NCBI RefSeq assembly: GCF_030519655.1
Contig: NZ_JAUMIT010000001.1
Span: 682,001-746,000 of the forward strand
Source of the DNA: Wenyingzhuangia gilva
GTDB taxonomy: Bacteria > Bacteroidota > Bacteroidia > Flavobacteriales > Flavobacteriaceae
DNA length: 64,000 bases
Reading direction: 5' to 3'
Each line of letters opens with the position of its first letter. Position 1 is the stretch's first letter. The notes below the pieces were generated by a model. It did no database searches. It worked only from the letters and a program-made list of their open reading frames with translations, and was not told the DNA's origin. Both the position numbers and the translations under genes were made by a program. Positions 9,036-18,073 of this stretch are shown piece by piece.

Positions 9036-10379
9036 TTAAATAACTCCTTGAGCGAGCATTGCATCTGCAACTTTTACAAAGCCCGCAATGTTAGCTCCTT
9101 TTACATAGTTAACATAACCATCTGCTTCTACACCGTATTGTTCACAAGAAGCATGAATATCTCTCATAATTTCTTTTAATTTCTCATCTACTTCGGTACG
9201 TGTCCATTTGTAACGCAAAGCATTTTGTGTCATCTCTAATCCAGAAGTTGCTACTCCACCAGCATTAGATGCCTTTCCTGGTGCAAATAATATTTTTGCC
9301 TTATGGAAAACTGCTACAGCTTCTATGGTTGATGGCATATTAGCTCCTTCGGTTACACAAATACACCCATTTGCAACCAAGGTTTTTGCATCTTCTTCAT
9401 GCAATTCATTTTGAGTGGCACAAGGAAAAGCCATGTCACATTTTTCTACCCAAGGCGTTTTACCTTTATGGAATACGGCTGATGGATAAACATCTACATA
9501 TTCAGATATTCTCCCTCTTTTTACATTCTTTAAGTCTTTGATGTAATCTAACTTTTCTTGAGTAATTCCGTCTTTATCATAAATATATCCTGAAGAATCT
9601 GACATCGTAACTACTTTACCCCCTAGCTGAATACATTTTTCGGCAGCATATTCGGCCACATTTCCTGACCCTGAAATTAAAATTGTTTTCCCTTGAATAG
9701 TTTGATTCTTAGTTTTTAACATAGAATCCGCAAAATAAACGGCTCCATAACCTGTCGCTTCAGGTCTAATTTGAGAACCTCCCCAAGACAATCCTTTTCC
9801 AGTTAACACTCCTGTGAATTCATTTCTTAGTTTTTTATACATTCCAAACAAGAATCCAACTTCACGAGCTCCTACACCAATATCACCAGCAGGAACATCT
9901 GTATCATGACCAATATGTCTAAATAACTCTGACATAAACGCGTGACAAAAACGCATAATTTCATCATCTGATTTTCCTTTAGGGTCAAAATCTGAACCAC
10001 CTTTACCACCACCCATTGGCAATGTGGTTAAGGAATTTTTAAACACTTGCTCAAATGCCAAAAACTTTAATACACTTTGGTTCACGGTAGGATGAAATCT
10101 TAACCCTCCTTTGTAAGGACCTATAGCTGAATTCATTTGAACTCTATACCCCCTGTTTATTTGAACTTCACCACTGTCATCTACCCAACAAACCCTAAAT
10201 GATATTAATCTTTCTGGCTCTGCTATTCTTGATAATATTTTTTTCCCTGCATAAATATCATGCTCAGATATATAAGGAACAACCGTTTCTGCAACTTCTT
10301 GAACTGCTTGTAAAAATTCGGGCTCATGCCCATTTCGAATTTTTATATCGTCCATAAACTCTTTTACTCTTTTATCCAT
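9036..10379 (-). CDS. gdhA: NADP-type glutamate dehydrogenase
   Basis: The enzyme interconverts 2-oxoglutarate plus ammonium and glutamate, linking nitrogen assimilation to the TCA cycle. The 447-residue length fits the hexameric small GDH class. Visible motifs are the substrate-binding GPYKGGLRFHP near 88, the catalytic-lysine motif PMGGGKGGSDFDPKG near 122-136, and the Rossmann motif SGSGNVAEYAAEKC near 236. Assignment to the NADP-dependent biosynthetic type rests on overall similarity to that class, not on a direct reading of the cofactor pocket. It is a single-gene unit with its own terminator. Confidence 0.95.
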   Translation of the reverse strand: MDKRVKEFMDDIKIRNGHEPEFLQAVQEVAETVVPYISEHDIYAGKKILSRIAEPERLISFRVCWVDDSGEVQINRGYRVQMNSAIGPYKGGLRFHPTVNQSVLKFLAFEQVFKNSLTTLPMGGGKGGSDFDPKGKSDDEIMRFCHAFMSELFRHIGHDTDVPAGDIGVGAREVGFLFGMYKKLRNEFTGVLTGKGLSWGGSQIRPEATGYGAVYFADSMLKTKNQTIQGKTILISGSGNVAEYAAEKCIQLGGKVVTMSDSSGYIYDKDGITQEKLDYIKDLKNVKRGRISEYVDVYPSAVFHKGKTPWVEKCDMAFPCATQNELHEEDAKTLVANGCICVTEGANMPSTIEAVAVFHKAKILFAPGKASNAGGVATSGLEMTQNALRYKWTRTEVDEKLKEIMRDIHASCEQYGVEADGYVNYVKGANIAGFVKVADAMLAQGVI

Positions 10380-10443
10380 TTTTTTCTTTTATTTTCTTGT
10401 TATCTATAACAATCAAAAACAATAAACATACCAACTCAGTATT

Positions 10444-11319
10444 TTATTTTTTTGATTTTAAATTAAATATTCTACTAATATTAAATCCAAAAAAAACGTC
10501 TCTTTTAGACCAATTTCCTCCTGCTTGAGTGATAAATGCATTCTCGTACATTCCTTGTGCATTGCTAAAATGTAATTGAAAAACATGTCCTCCAGTTTCT
10601 ATTTCATACCCAATAGAAAAAACATTTCTATACGGACTTGTGCTTGCTCTATTTAAATGTAAGCCATAATCTACCACAATTCCCATTCTTTTGGTAAATA
10701 AATATCTACCTCCAAAACCTAAAGCATATTGTAAATTATCTTGTTCATCAACTTCTACCAAACCATCATGCAAAATAGTTGGTACAAATTCAACAGAAAG
10801 TTTCTCATTAATTTTACTAGCCATAATTAATTGATGTGTACTTCTTAATCGATTAGAAAACTCTAAGCCTGGCAGTAAATCTTTATCTAAAGATGTGTCT
10901 ATTCCTAATAGATGATGTCCTGCAATGGTAAACGGAAAACCGTCCTTTTTTTGGTTGATGATATGATATTTCGCTCCAAAATCGTATGTTTTTCTGAACT
11001 TACTCCTAGAAAAACTAAGATTTATTTTATCGGTTAACCCATAAACAAATTGCAATCTTGTGGAAGCATAGTCCAACCCAAACAAATCATCAATTCCATT
11101 TTTTATGGTTCCAAACCTATGTGCAACAATAAAATTAAGATGATTTTTAGGAACCAATTTTGGCGTTTCAAAATTGACTAACTTATAACCTTTAAAAGTG
11201 GATGTGACTACTACCTTTTCATCACTATCCGTTTCATTTAATTGATCTAATAAACTATTTTGAGCAAAAAGTGAGCCTGAAAGCAACAGACTAAAAAACA
11301 ATCCTGTTAATTTTATCAT
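10444..11319 (-). CDS. DUF5777-type outer-membrane beta-barrel protein
   Basis: This 291-residue protein has a signal peptide (1-19) and alternating amphipathic strands from about residue 45 to an aromatic-containing C terminus, as in outer-membrane barrels. It resembles the DUF5777 family, whose function is unknown. It diverges from a haem-binding lipoprotein and a YceI gene with only 72 bp between the starts. That neighbourhood suggests a shared envelope redox or lipid-handling task (inference). Confidence 0.7.
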   Translation of the reverse strand: MIKLTGLFFSLLLSGSLFAQNSLLDQLNETDSDEKVVVTSTFKGYKLVNFETPKLVPKNHLNFIVAHRFGTIKNGIDDLFGLDYASTRLQFVYGLTDKINLSFSRSKFRKTYDFGAKYHIINQKKDGFPFTIAGHHLLGIDTSLDKDLLPGLEFSNRLRSTHQLIMASKINEKLSVEFVPTILHDGLVEVDEQDNLQYALGFGGRYLFTKRMGIVVDYGLHLNRASTSPYRNVFSIGYEIETGGHVFQLHFSNAQGMYENAFITQAGGNWSKRDVFFGFNISRIFNLKSKK

Positions 11320-11391
11320 AATTTTTTATCTTAATTTGTAAACATTTGTCGCATTAATCTACTAATACTTAAATTTAAACTCATTTATATT

Positions 11392-11760
11392 ATGAAAAAA
11401 ATATTTGCTCTTTCAATTTTCACTTTATTCTTAGTTAGTTGTTCTAATGACAGTGAATCTGATCTTATGGAAAAAGCTCCTGACAACAACGAAAATCCAA
11501 TAGACACTAGTGGAAAAGTTACTTTTACCAAAGATATTTTACCTTTAATACAAAGCAAATGTAGTTCTTGTCATGTATCAGGAGGTTCAGAAAGCAACTA
11601 TACCGTTTACAATACTGCAAGAAATTCAGCTTCAACAATAGTAAACAGAATAAACCGTACCCAAGGTAGCGGAGGTTTTATGCCTGAAGGTAGAAGTAAA
11701 TTAAGTACTGCAGAATTGGCTCTATTTGATCAATGGATTACGGATGGAAAACTAGAATAA
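11392..11760 (+). CDS. Cytochrome c-like lipoprotein
   Basis: This is a 122-residue exported lipoprotein with lipobox LVSC at Cys17. A single CxxCH haem c attachment motif lies at Cys57-Cys60-His61, and Met97 in the GGFMPEG segment is a candidate distal ligand. The fold size fits a one-haem class I cytochrome domain anchored in the envelope. It probably carries electrons or acts as a haem sensor; the partner is unknown. Its stop codon overlaps the first ATG of the YceI gene, so the two are translationally coupled. Confidence 0.8.
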   Translation: MKKIFALSIFTLFLVSCSNDSESDLMEKAPDNNENPIDTSGKVTFTKDILPLIQSKCSSCHVSGGSESNYTVYNTARNSASTIVNRINRTQGSGGFMPEGRSKLSTAELALFDQWITDGKLE

Positions 11761-12311
11761 TGATGAAAAAGACATTTTTTTACTTATCAGTTCTGCTAAG
11801 CACAACTTTTTTTTACGCACAAGAAAGTATTTATAAAACTGATAAAGCAATTATTACTTTTGATGCTGCTAAAAACAATATTGAACCTATTAGCGCTAAA
11901 AACAATCAGGCAAAAATAATCATCAACACCAAAACAGGAGAAGTGGCTTCTGTAATGAGTATGACTGATTTTGAGTTTCCAAATAAATTAATGCAAGAGC
12001 ATTTTAATGAGAATTATATTGAAAGTGACAAATACCCTAAAGCAACATTTGTTGGTGTGATTGAAAATTTTGCTGCTACTGATTTTTCCTCAGAAAAAAC
12101 CTTAAAAGTAGTGGGTACTTTTAAAATTCACGGCGTAAGTAAAAAGAAAAACATAGACCTAAAAATCATAAAAACCAAAGAGTATTATACTTTTAAAAGC
12201 GAGTTTAAATTACAACTTGAAGACTTTAAAATAAAAATTCCAAGTGTTGTGTTTTATAAAATTGCCGAAGAAGTGAATGTTTCTTTAGTTGCAGACTTAA
12301 ACAAGCCCTAA
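11760..12311 (+). CDS. YceI-family periplasmic lipid-binding protein
   Basis: The product has about 183 residues: a signal peptide (1-20) followed by a YceI-like lipocalin-type barrel with the characteristic segments ATFVGVIENF and GTFKIHGVSKKKN. YceI proteins bind long isoprenoid chains in the periplasm; the ligand here is unknown. Two consecutive ATGs (11760 and 11763) are possible starts, and the first overlaps the stop of the cytochrome gene by one base. Pairing with a haem lipoprotein and a barrel protein suggests quinone or isoprenoid electron-transfer chemistry (inference). Confidence 0.85.
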   Translation: MMKKTFFYLSVLLSTTFFYAQESIYKTDKAIITFDAAKNNIEPISAKNNQAKIIINTKTGEVASVMSMTDFEFPNKLMQEHFNENYIESDKYPKATFVGVIENFAATDFSSEKTLKVVGTFKIHGVSKKKNIDLKIIKTKEYYTFKSEFKLQLEDFKIKIPSVVFYKIAEEVNVSLVADLNKP

Positions 12312-12363
12312 AAAAAAGCCTTAAAACTATATACAAATACCTCAAAACTCTGAAATAGTTTGT

Positions 12364-12371
12364 TAAATTTG
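12364..12371 (+). promoter_or_regulatory. pheS promoter, -7 box
   Basis: TAAATTTG fits TAnnTTTG and lies 24 nt upstream of the pheS ATG. Confidence 0.5.
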
Positions 12372-12395
12372 CAATCTAATTTCTGAATAACAATT

Positions 12396-13415
12396 ATGTT
12401 AGATAAAGTTAAAGAACTGATTGGCGAAGTAAATGATTTTAAGGCCACTACTAAAGAGGAGCTTGAAGCGTTTAGAATTAAGTACATGGGTAAAAAAGGG
12501 ATTTTAAATGATCTTTTTGCCGAATTTAAAAACGTAGCTAACGATCAGAAAAAAGAATTTGGACAAGCATTAAATACCTTCAAAAATGCAACCGAAGGAA
12601 AAGTAAACGAATTAAGAGCAAGCTTAGAAGAATCAAACTTAAACGCTAGTAGTTTAAATGATTTAACAAGACCTGCAGAACCTATATCATTAGGTTCTCG
12701 TCATCCAATATCTATTGTTAAAAATCAAATTATTGATGTGTTTTCTAGAATCGGGTTTACGGTTTCTGAAGGGCCTGAAATAGAAGATGACTGGCATAAC
12801 TTTACTGCCTTAAACTTACCAGAATATCATCCTGCAAGAGACATGCAAGACACATTTTTTATTGAACAAAATCCTGATATTTTATTGCGTACACATACTT
12901 CATCTGTACAAACAAGATATATGGAAAACAATGAACCACCGATTAGAACTTTATCTCCGGGTAGGGTTTTTAGAAATGAAGATATTTCTGCTCGTGCTCA
13001 CTGTATTTTCCACCAAGTAGAAGGTTTGTATATTGATACTGACGTTTCTTTTGCCGATTTAAAACAAACTCTTTTGTACTTTACTCAAGAAATGTTTGGT
13101 AAATCTAAAATACGTTTACGTCCTTCTTACTTCCCTTTTACAGAGCCTAGTGCTGAGGTTGATATTTACTGGGGATTAGAAACTGAAACTGACTACAAAA
13201 TTACCAAAGGAACAGGTTGGTTAGAAATTATGGGATGTGGAATGGTAGATCCTAATGTATTAAAAAACGCCAATATAGATCCTACAAAATATAGCGGTTA
13301 CGCTTTTGGAATGGGTATAGAACGTATTGCTATGTTATTATATCAAATTCCAGATATTAGAATGTTTTATGAAAATGATGTTCGTTTCTTAGAGCAATTT
13401 AAATCTATTAACTAA
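12396..13415 (+). CDS. pheS: Phenylalanine-tRNA ligase alpha subunit
   Basis: This catalytic subunit charges tRNA-Phe as an alpha2-beta2 tetramer. The 339-residue protein has an N-terminal coiled-coil tRNA-binding arm (1-90), class II motif 2 around LLRTHTSSVQTRYM, the FHQVEG segment, and motif 3 GYAFGMGIERIAML near 301. pheT is not adjacent, so the two subunits are encoded apart. A terminator follows the gene, which behaves as a monocistron. Confidence 0.98.
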   Translation: MLDKVKELIGEVNDFKATTKEELEAFRIKYMGKKGILNDLFAEFKNVANDQKKEFGQALNTFKNATEGKVNELRASLEESNLNASSLNDLTRPAEPISLGSRHPISIVKNQIIDVFSRIGFTVSEGPEIEDDWHNFTALNLPEYHPARDMQDTFFIEQNPDILLRTHTSSVQTRYMENNEPPIRTLSPGRVFRNEDISARAHCIFHQVEGLYIDTDVSFADLKQTLLYFTQEMFGKSKIRLRPSYFPFTEPSAEVDIYWGLETETDYKITKGTGWLEIMGCGMVDPNVLKNANIDPTKYSGYAFGMGIERIAMLLYQIPDIRMFYENDVRFLEQFKSIN

Positions 13416-13444
13416 ACACATTCTGAAATAATAATTTTAAAAGC

Positions 13445-13476
13445 TACATGGTTCCAAAAAACCATGTAACTTTTTC
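13445..13476 (+). terminator. pheS terminator
   Basis: An 8-bp stem (13446-13453 with 13460-13467) with a six-base loop is followed by a T-rich run at 13470-13476. It overlaps the upstream edge of the next gene's promoter. Confidence 0.65.
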
Positions 13477-13484
13477 TATATTTG
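13477..13484 (+). promoter_or_regulatory. Promoter of the DUF4153-like gene, -7 box
   Basis: TATATTTG matches TAnnTTTG, 16 nt upstream of the ATG at 13501, and directly follows the pheS terminator. Confidence 0.55.
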
Positions 13485-13500
13485 ATAAAATCTTATTGCT

Positions 13501-15378
13501 ATGAAGTTTTTATCATTAAAGTATCTATTAACCAATGCAAAATCCTCTTTTTTAAGATTTCCATTAGTCATCCTATCCTCTTTTATTGCTGTGGTTATTT
13601 CTATCATCCTAGTTGAGTATGATGATGAGATTATAAACAAACTGCCCTATATAAATACTTTACTGACTTTTTATCTGGGGGTACCACTGTTTTTTTGTAT
13701 CAGAATTTTTAATAAAAAAAACAATCTAAGCACTAAACAACAAAACTTACTTCAAATTTCTGGTCTTGTTTTATTGGGAATTATTTACATTTCACTCCCT
13801 TCCATAGAAAGCACTCATAATACTTCTGTTCCTTATATAAGGTATGGCGTTTATAATGTAATTGTTCACCTACTTGTTTCATTTGCTCCTTATATAAAAA
13901 CAAAAGAATTAAATGGTTTTTGGAATTACAACAAAGCATTGTTTTTAAGAATATGTACCTCCGTTTTATACGCTAGTTTTATATACATTGGACTAATTCT
14001 AGCAATTTTTGCTGTCAAAACTTTGTTTGATGTTCAAATACATGAAAAATTATATTTTGATATTTACATTGTAATTATTGGATTATTTAATACTTGGTTT
14101 TTTGTAGCAGGTGTTCCAGAAAACTTGAATGAACTACAAAATATTACAGAATACCCTAAAGGCCTAAAAATTTTCACACAATATGTACTACTACCGCTGC
14201 TCATTATTTATTTGGTGATTTTATACATCTATACAGGTAAAATCATGATGCTTTGGGATTGGCCTCAAGGAATAGTTTCCTATTTGGTTTCAGGAATTTC
14301 AATTTTAGGTTTTTTCAATATTTTGTTAATGTATCCCTATGGGAAAACACAAGAAAATGAATGGATACAAAAATTTTCTAAAGCTTTTTATTATCTCCTT
14401 ATCCCCTTAGTTGTAGTTTTATTTATTGCTCTTAGTATGAGAGTTGCTGATTATGGAATTACACTTAAAAGATACGCTGCCATTGCACTGGCCATTTGGA
14501 TTAGTATTGTATGTATCTATTTTATTTTTAAAAAGAATAACATCAAGTTTATTCCTATTTCACTAGCTATAATATTATTTATTACCTCATTTGGACCATG
14601 GGGTATGTTTTCAGTAAGTAAAAAAAATCAAACAAAAAGACTGATTACTTTTTTAAATAAATATGAACTTATTCAAGATGGTAAAATAAAAAATGAAGTT
14701 TTATGGGAAATAGATAGTCTTCCTAAACTATATAGTAAAAATAAATTCTCTAACGCCAATATCCTACCTGACTCCATCCACAATGAACTACAATCGATCA
14801 TTAATTATTTAGATGATTATCATGGATTCTATTCAATAAGACCTTTATTTACTCAAAACATTGATTCATTAATTAATATTGCTTCCAACCAAAACAAATA
14901 CATCTACGAATCTAGAATCTACATGGAATCTTTAGGACTGAAAAATGGAAAAAAATACAAATCTAATTTTGCTTCAAACTCCTGGTTTTCATTCAACCAA
15001 AACACAACAATTTTAAATGTTAAAGAATATGATTACCTGTTACCTTTTCTATTCAACAAAAACTCCTCAAAATCTACCCACTTTGACATAGATGGTAGTC
15101 ATTATACATTTAAAAGAAAAAAGGATTTATTAATTTTGTCATCAGAAAACGACACCATTCAGGTAGGTATACAACAAATCGCTAATAAACTCATTAAAGA
15201 ATATGGAACAACAAGCGTTAAAAATATTCCAACTGCAAAAATGTCTGTTGTTAAAACTTTAAACAAAGTAAAATTTAAAATAGATTTTCAGAATATTAAC
15301 TTAAGTGATGTTGATACCTTATCGATCAACAATATTAATGGAAATCTATACATTAAGACCTATGAAAAAAGACATTAA
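13501..15378 (+). CDS. DUF4153-like polytopic membrane protein
   Basis: This 625-residue protein has about ten or more hydrophobic segments in its first 375 residues and then a long soluble C-terminal region (about 380-625) without transmembrane segments. The layout resembles DUF4153 membrane proteins common in Bacteroidota; the function is unknown. The start is directly supported by the promoter 16 nt upstream. Its 3' end overlaps the next gene by 17 bp, which points to translational coupling. Confidence 0.65.
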   Translation: MKFLSLKYLLTNAKSSFLRFPLVILSSFIAVVISIILVEYDDEIINKLPYINTLLTFYLGVPLFFCIRIFNKKNNLSTKQQNLLQISGLVLLGIIYISLPSIESTHNTSVPYIRYGVYNVIVHLLVSFAPYIKTKELNGFWNYNKALFLRICTSVLYASFIYIGLILAIFAVKTLFDVQIHEKLYFDIYIVIIGLFNTWFFVAGVPENLNELQNITEYPKGLKIFTQYVLLPLLIIYLVILYIYTGKIMMLWDWPQGIVSYLVSGISILGFFNILLMYPYGKTQENEWIQKFSKAFYYLLIPLVVVLFIALSMRVADYGITLKRYAAIALAIWISIVCIYFIFKKNNIKFIPISLAIILFITSFGPWGMFSVSKKNQTKRLITFLNKYELIQDGKIKNEVLWEIDSLPKLYSKNKFSNANILPDSIHNELQSIINYLDDYHGFYSIRPLFTQNIDSLINIASNQNKYIYESRIYMESLGLKNGKKYKSNFASNSWFSFNQNTTILNVKEYDYLLPFLFNKNSSKSTHFDIDGSHYTFKRKKDLLILSSENDTIQVGIQQIANKLIKEYGTTSVKNIPTAKMSVVKTLNKVKFKIDFQNINLSDVDTLSINNINGNLYIKTYEKRH

Positions 15379-15763
15379 AATACCAGAAATTAAAGACGTT
15401 TTTATGGCCGTTGTAAAAGAATATAACGATGAATTTAAATGTGAAGACTGGAACATTTACTTGGTTAATGACAAGGATGAAGATTTAGAAATGGCTATTA
15501 TTGTTTCTAAAGGATATGATGAAGACAAAATGATTGAAACTTCTGTAATGCGTAAAACCATTGATAAATTACCCGCTAAATCTTTTGCAAAAGTAGAATT
15601 GATACAGCCAGATTTATTTAAGTTGACAAACTTTTTTAACACTACTTTCTTTGTTGGAAATACTATGTATGACAAAAAGTATGTATTTGAAAAAAACACC
15701 ATTAAAGAAGGTGCTTTACGAGTAATTAAGCAATTAAACAAAGAAGGAATTATTGCCAAATAA
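15362..15763 (+). CDS. Conserved small cytosolic protein, unknown function
   Basis: This 133-residue protein has no signal peptide or membrane segment. It is acidic at the N terminus (KCEDWNIYLVNDKDEDLE) and mixed alpha/beta in pattern. I do not recognise a domain. I chose the ATG at 15362 because the residues from there (MKKDIKIPEIKDVF) look like a natural N terminus; the longer frame would run further into the upstream gene. The 17-bp overlap suggests co-expression with the membrane protein. Confidence 0.7.
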   Translation: MKKDIKIPEIKDVFMAVVKEYNDEFKCEDWNIYLVNDKDEDLEMAIIVSKGYDEDKMIETSVMRKTIDKLPAKSFAKVELIQPDLFKLTNFFNTTFFVGNTMYDKKYVFEKNTIKEGALRVIKQLNKEGIIAK

Positions 15764-15781
15764 TCTTTCTAAGCATATAAC

Positions 15782-15815
15782 AAAAACCCCATCTTTAAAA
15801 GATGGGGTTTTTATT
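15782..15815. terminator. Bidirectional terminator between convergent genes
   Basis: A perfect 14-bp inverted repeat (15782-15795 with 15799-15812) starts with five A and ends with T-rich sequence. It serves both the plus-strand unit ending at 15763 and gpsA on the minus strand. Confidence 0.85.
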
Positions 15816-16811
15816 TTAGTCTAAATTTTCAGACAATAACTTAAAGTGTTTTCTAGGGCTTTTTCCTTCGTATATCACACTATAAACCGTATCGATAATA
15901 GGTGTTTTAGCTCCATTTACCTGATTGATTTCATAAGCAGATTTTAAAGCGTAATAACCCTCTGCTACCATTTTCATTTCCATCATGGCAGATTTTACAG
16001 TATATCCTTTTCCAATCATAGTTCCAAACATTCGGTTTCTACTAAATGTTGAATATCCTGTCACCAACAAATCTCCTAAATAAGCAGAATCGTTAATATT
16101 ACGTTTCATTTTATGAACCTTTTTAATGTAACGTTTCATTTCTCTAACTGCGTTAGACATCAAAACAGCTTGGTAATTATCACCATATCCTAAACCATGT
16201 GCAATACCTGCTGCAATAGCATAAATATTTTTTAACATGGCCGCATATTCGGTTCCAATAATATCATCCGAAGTTTTACAAAAAATATAATCCGACGTTA
16301 AGCAATCTGCCAAACATTTTGCCTTTTCTTCATCTTGACAAGCAACGGTTAAATAAGACAACCTCTCTAAAGCAACTTCTTCTGCATGACAGGGTCCTGT
16401 AATCACTCCAATATTATCAAAAGGAATTCCGTAAGTTTCGTTTAAATGCTCTCCTACAATCATTCCCGTTTCCGGAACAATTCCTTTAATGGCCGAAAAA
16501 ACCATTTTATCTTTTAAAGAAACCGTTAATTTTGAAAGTTCTGTATTTAAAAAAGCAGATGGAATGGCAAAAATGATGATTTCTGCATACTCAACTAATT
16601 CGTTAATATCATCAGACAATAAAAGTTGATTCGTTTTAAATTCAACCGAAGTTAAATAATTAGGATTATGATTATGCTCCTTAATATACTCAATAGCAGT
16701 AGTATTACGCATATACCAACCAACCTGATCTACCTTTTCACACAACATTTTAACAATAGCTGTTGCCCAACTACCACCTCCTAACACAACTACTTTTGTA
16801 TCTTTCTTCAT
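15816..16811 (-). CDS. gpsA: Glycerol-3-phosphate dehydrogenase (NAD(P)+)
   Basis: The enzyme makes sn-glycerol 3-phosphate from DHAP for phospholipid synthesis. The 331-residue protein has the N-terminal Rossmann motif VLGGGSWATAIVKML (residues 9-23), the GPCHAEEVA motif near 139, the catalytic-lysine region AAMLKNIYAIAAGIAHGLGYGDN near 190, and the C-terminal helical domain. It has its own TAnnTTTG promoter and a shared bidirectional terminator. plsC lies about 2 kb away, so the window carries two steps of phosphatidate synthesis. Confidence 0.97.
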   Translation of the reverse strand: MKKDTKVVVLGGGSWATAIVKMLCEKVDQVGWYMRNTTAIEYIKEHNHNPNYLTSVEFKTNQLLLSDDINELVEYAEIIIFAIPSAFLNTELSKLTVSLKDKMVFSAIKGIVPETGMIVGEHLNETYGIPFDNIGVITGPCHAEEVALERLSYLTVACQDEEKAKCLADCLTSDYIFCKTSDDIIGTEYAAMLKNIYAIAAGIAHGLGYGDNYQAVLMSNAVREMKRYIKKVHKMKRNINDSAYLGDLLVTGYSTFSRNRMFGTMIGKGYTVKSAMMEMKMVAEGYYALKSAYEINQVNGAKTPIIDTVYSVIYEGKSPRKHFKLLSENLD

Positions 16812-16836
16812 TAAAACACATCATTTTTAATTCACT

Positions 16837-16844
16837 CAAAAGTA
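16837..16844 (-). promoter_or_regulatory. gpsA promoter, -7 box
   Basis: The minus-strand octamer TACTTTTG matches TAnnTTTG, 25 nt upstream of the gpsA ATG. Confidence 0.55.
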
Positions 16845-16930
16845 AGATTTATCTACGTAATTAAAAGGTTAAATGCATATAAATCACAAATCAATCCTTA
16901 TTTTTAACCTAGTTAAAACAAAATATATTT

Positions 16931-18073
16931 ATGCAAATCTCTAAATTACCAAAGCTATCAGAAAGTATTTTTTCTACCATGTCTGCTTTAGCAAATGAGC
17001 ATAATGCTATTAATTTATCTCAGGGCTTTCCTAATTTTAAAACCTCCGAAAAATTACAGCAATTGGTTACAGAGGCCATGCAAAAAGGACACAATCAATA
17101 TGCACCTATGCGTGGTGACATGGAATTAAGAGAAGTGATTGCTGATAAAATATATAAAAGTTACCAAACCAACTACCACCCTACAAACGAAATTACCATT
17201 ACCGCTGGAGCTACCGAAGCTTTGTTTAATGCCATCACTGCTTTTGTTCATAAAGATGATGAAGTAATTATTTTTAAACCTGCTTTTGATAGTTATGAAC
17301 CTGTGGTAAGATTAAATGGTGGTATTCCTGTTTTTATTCAACTAAACTATCCTGACTACAAAGTAAACTGGGAGGAAGTAGCCGATAAAATTAGTACTAA
17401 AACAAGAATGATTATTGTAAACACACCACTAAATCCCACAGGAACTCTGTTTGATAAAAGTGATATGTTGGCTTTACAAAACATCATAAAAAACACTGAC
17501 ATTATTGTGATAAGTGATGAGGTTTACGAACACATGACATATGATGGATTTACACACGAAAGTGTTTGTAAATATCCTATTTTAAGAGAACATAGTTTTG
17601 TGATTGCTTCTTTTGGAAAAACTTTTCACAATACTGGATGGAAAATGGGTTATGCAGCGGCTCCAAAACATTTAATGGATGAATTTGTAAAAGTGCATGA
17701 GTTTAATGTATTTAGCATAAACACACCCTATCAAAAAGCATTTGCGACCTTTATACAAGACGAAAACAACTACAATTATTTAAATAAATTTTATCAAGAT
17801 AAAAGAGACTTATTTTTAGATGGAATTAAAAATAGTAAATTTACTTTTACACCTAGTAAAGGAACTTATTTTCAGTTGTTAAAATATGATGCCATTACTA
17901 AAGAAAACGATGTTGAATTTGCAAAAAGATTGGTAAAAGAATTTAAAATTGCAACCATTCCTATTTCAGTATTTAACACCAACCAATTAGACGAAAAAGT
18001 ATTACGTTTTTGTTTTGCTAAAACAGACGAAACCATTAAAAAAGCTACAGAAATATTATGTCAGATTCATTAA
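16931..18073 (+). CDS. PLP-dependent aminotransferase (methionine/glutamine-type, YbdL-like)
   Basis: This is a 380-residue fold-type I aminotransferase of the KAT/YbdL group. It shows NLSQGFPNF near 26, ITAGATEALF near 93, NTPLNPTGT near 167, the ISDEVYEHMTYDG segment near 198 and the PLP-lysine motif SFGKTFHNTGWKMGY near 232. The group transaminates methionine, phenylalanine or glutamine with 2-oxo acids. The 16-bp overlap with an omega-amidase-like gene supports a role in the methionine 2-oxo acid (KMTB) cycle using glutamine as donor. The exact substrate is inferred. Confidence 0.88.
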   Translation: MQISKLPKLSESIFSTMSALANEHNAINLSQGFPNFKTSEKLQQLVTEAMQKGHNQYAPMRGDMELREVIADKIYKSYQTNYHPTNEITITAGATEALFNAITAFVHKDDEVIIFKPAFDSYEPVVRLNGGIPVFIQLNYPDYKVNWEEVADKISTKTRMIIVNTPLNPTGTLFDKSDMLALQNIIKNTDIIVISDEVYEHMTYDGFTHESVCKYPILREHSFVIASFGKTFHNTGWKMGYAAAPKHLMDEFVKVHEFNVFSINTPYQKAFATFIQDENNYNYLNKFYQDKRDLFLDGIKNSKFTFTPSKGTYFQLLKYDAITKENDVEFAKRLVKEFKIATIPISVFNTNQLDEKVLRFCFAKTDETIKKATEILCQIH

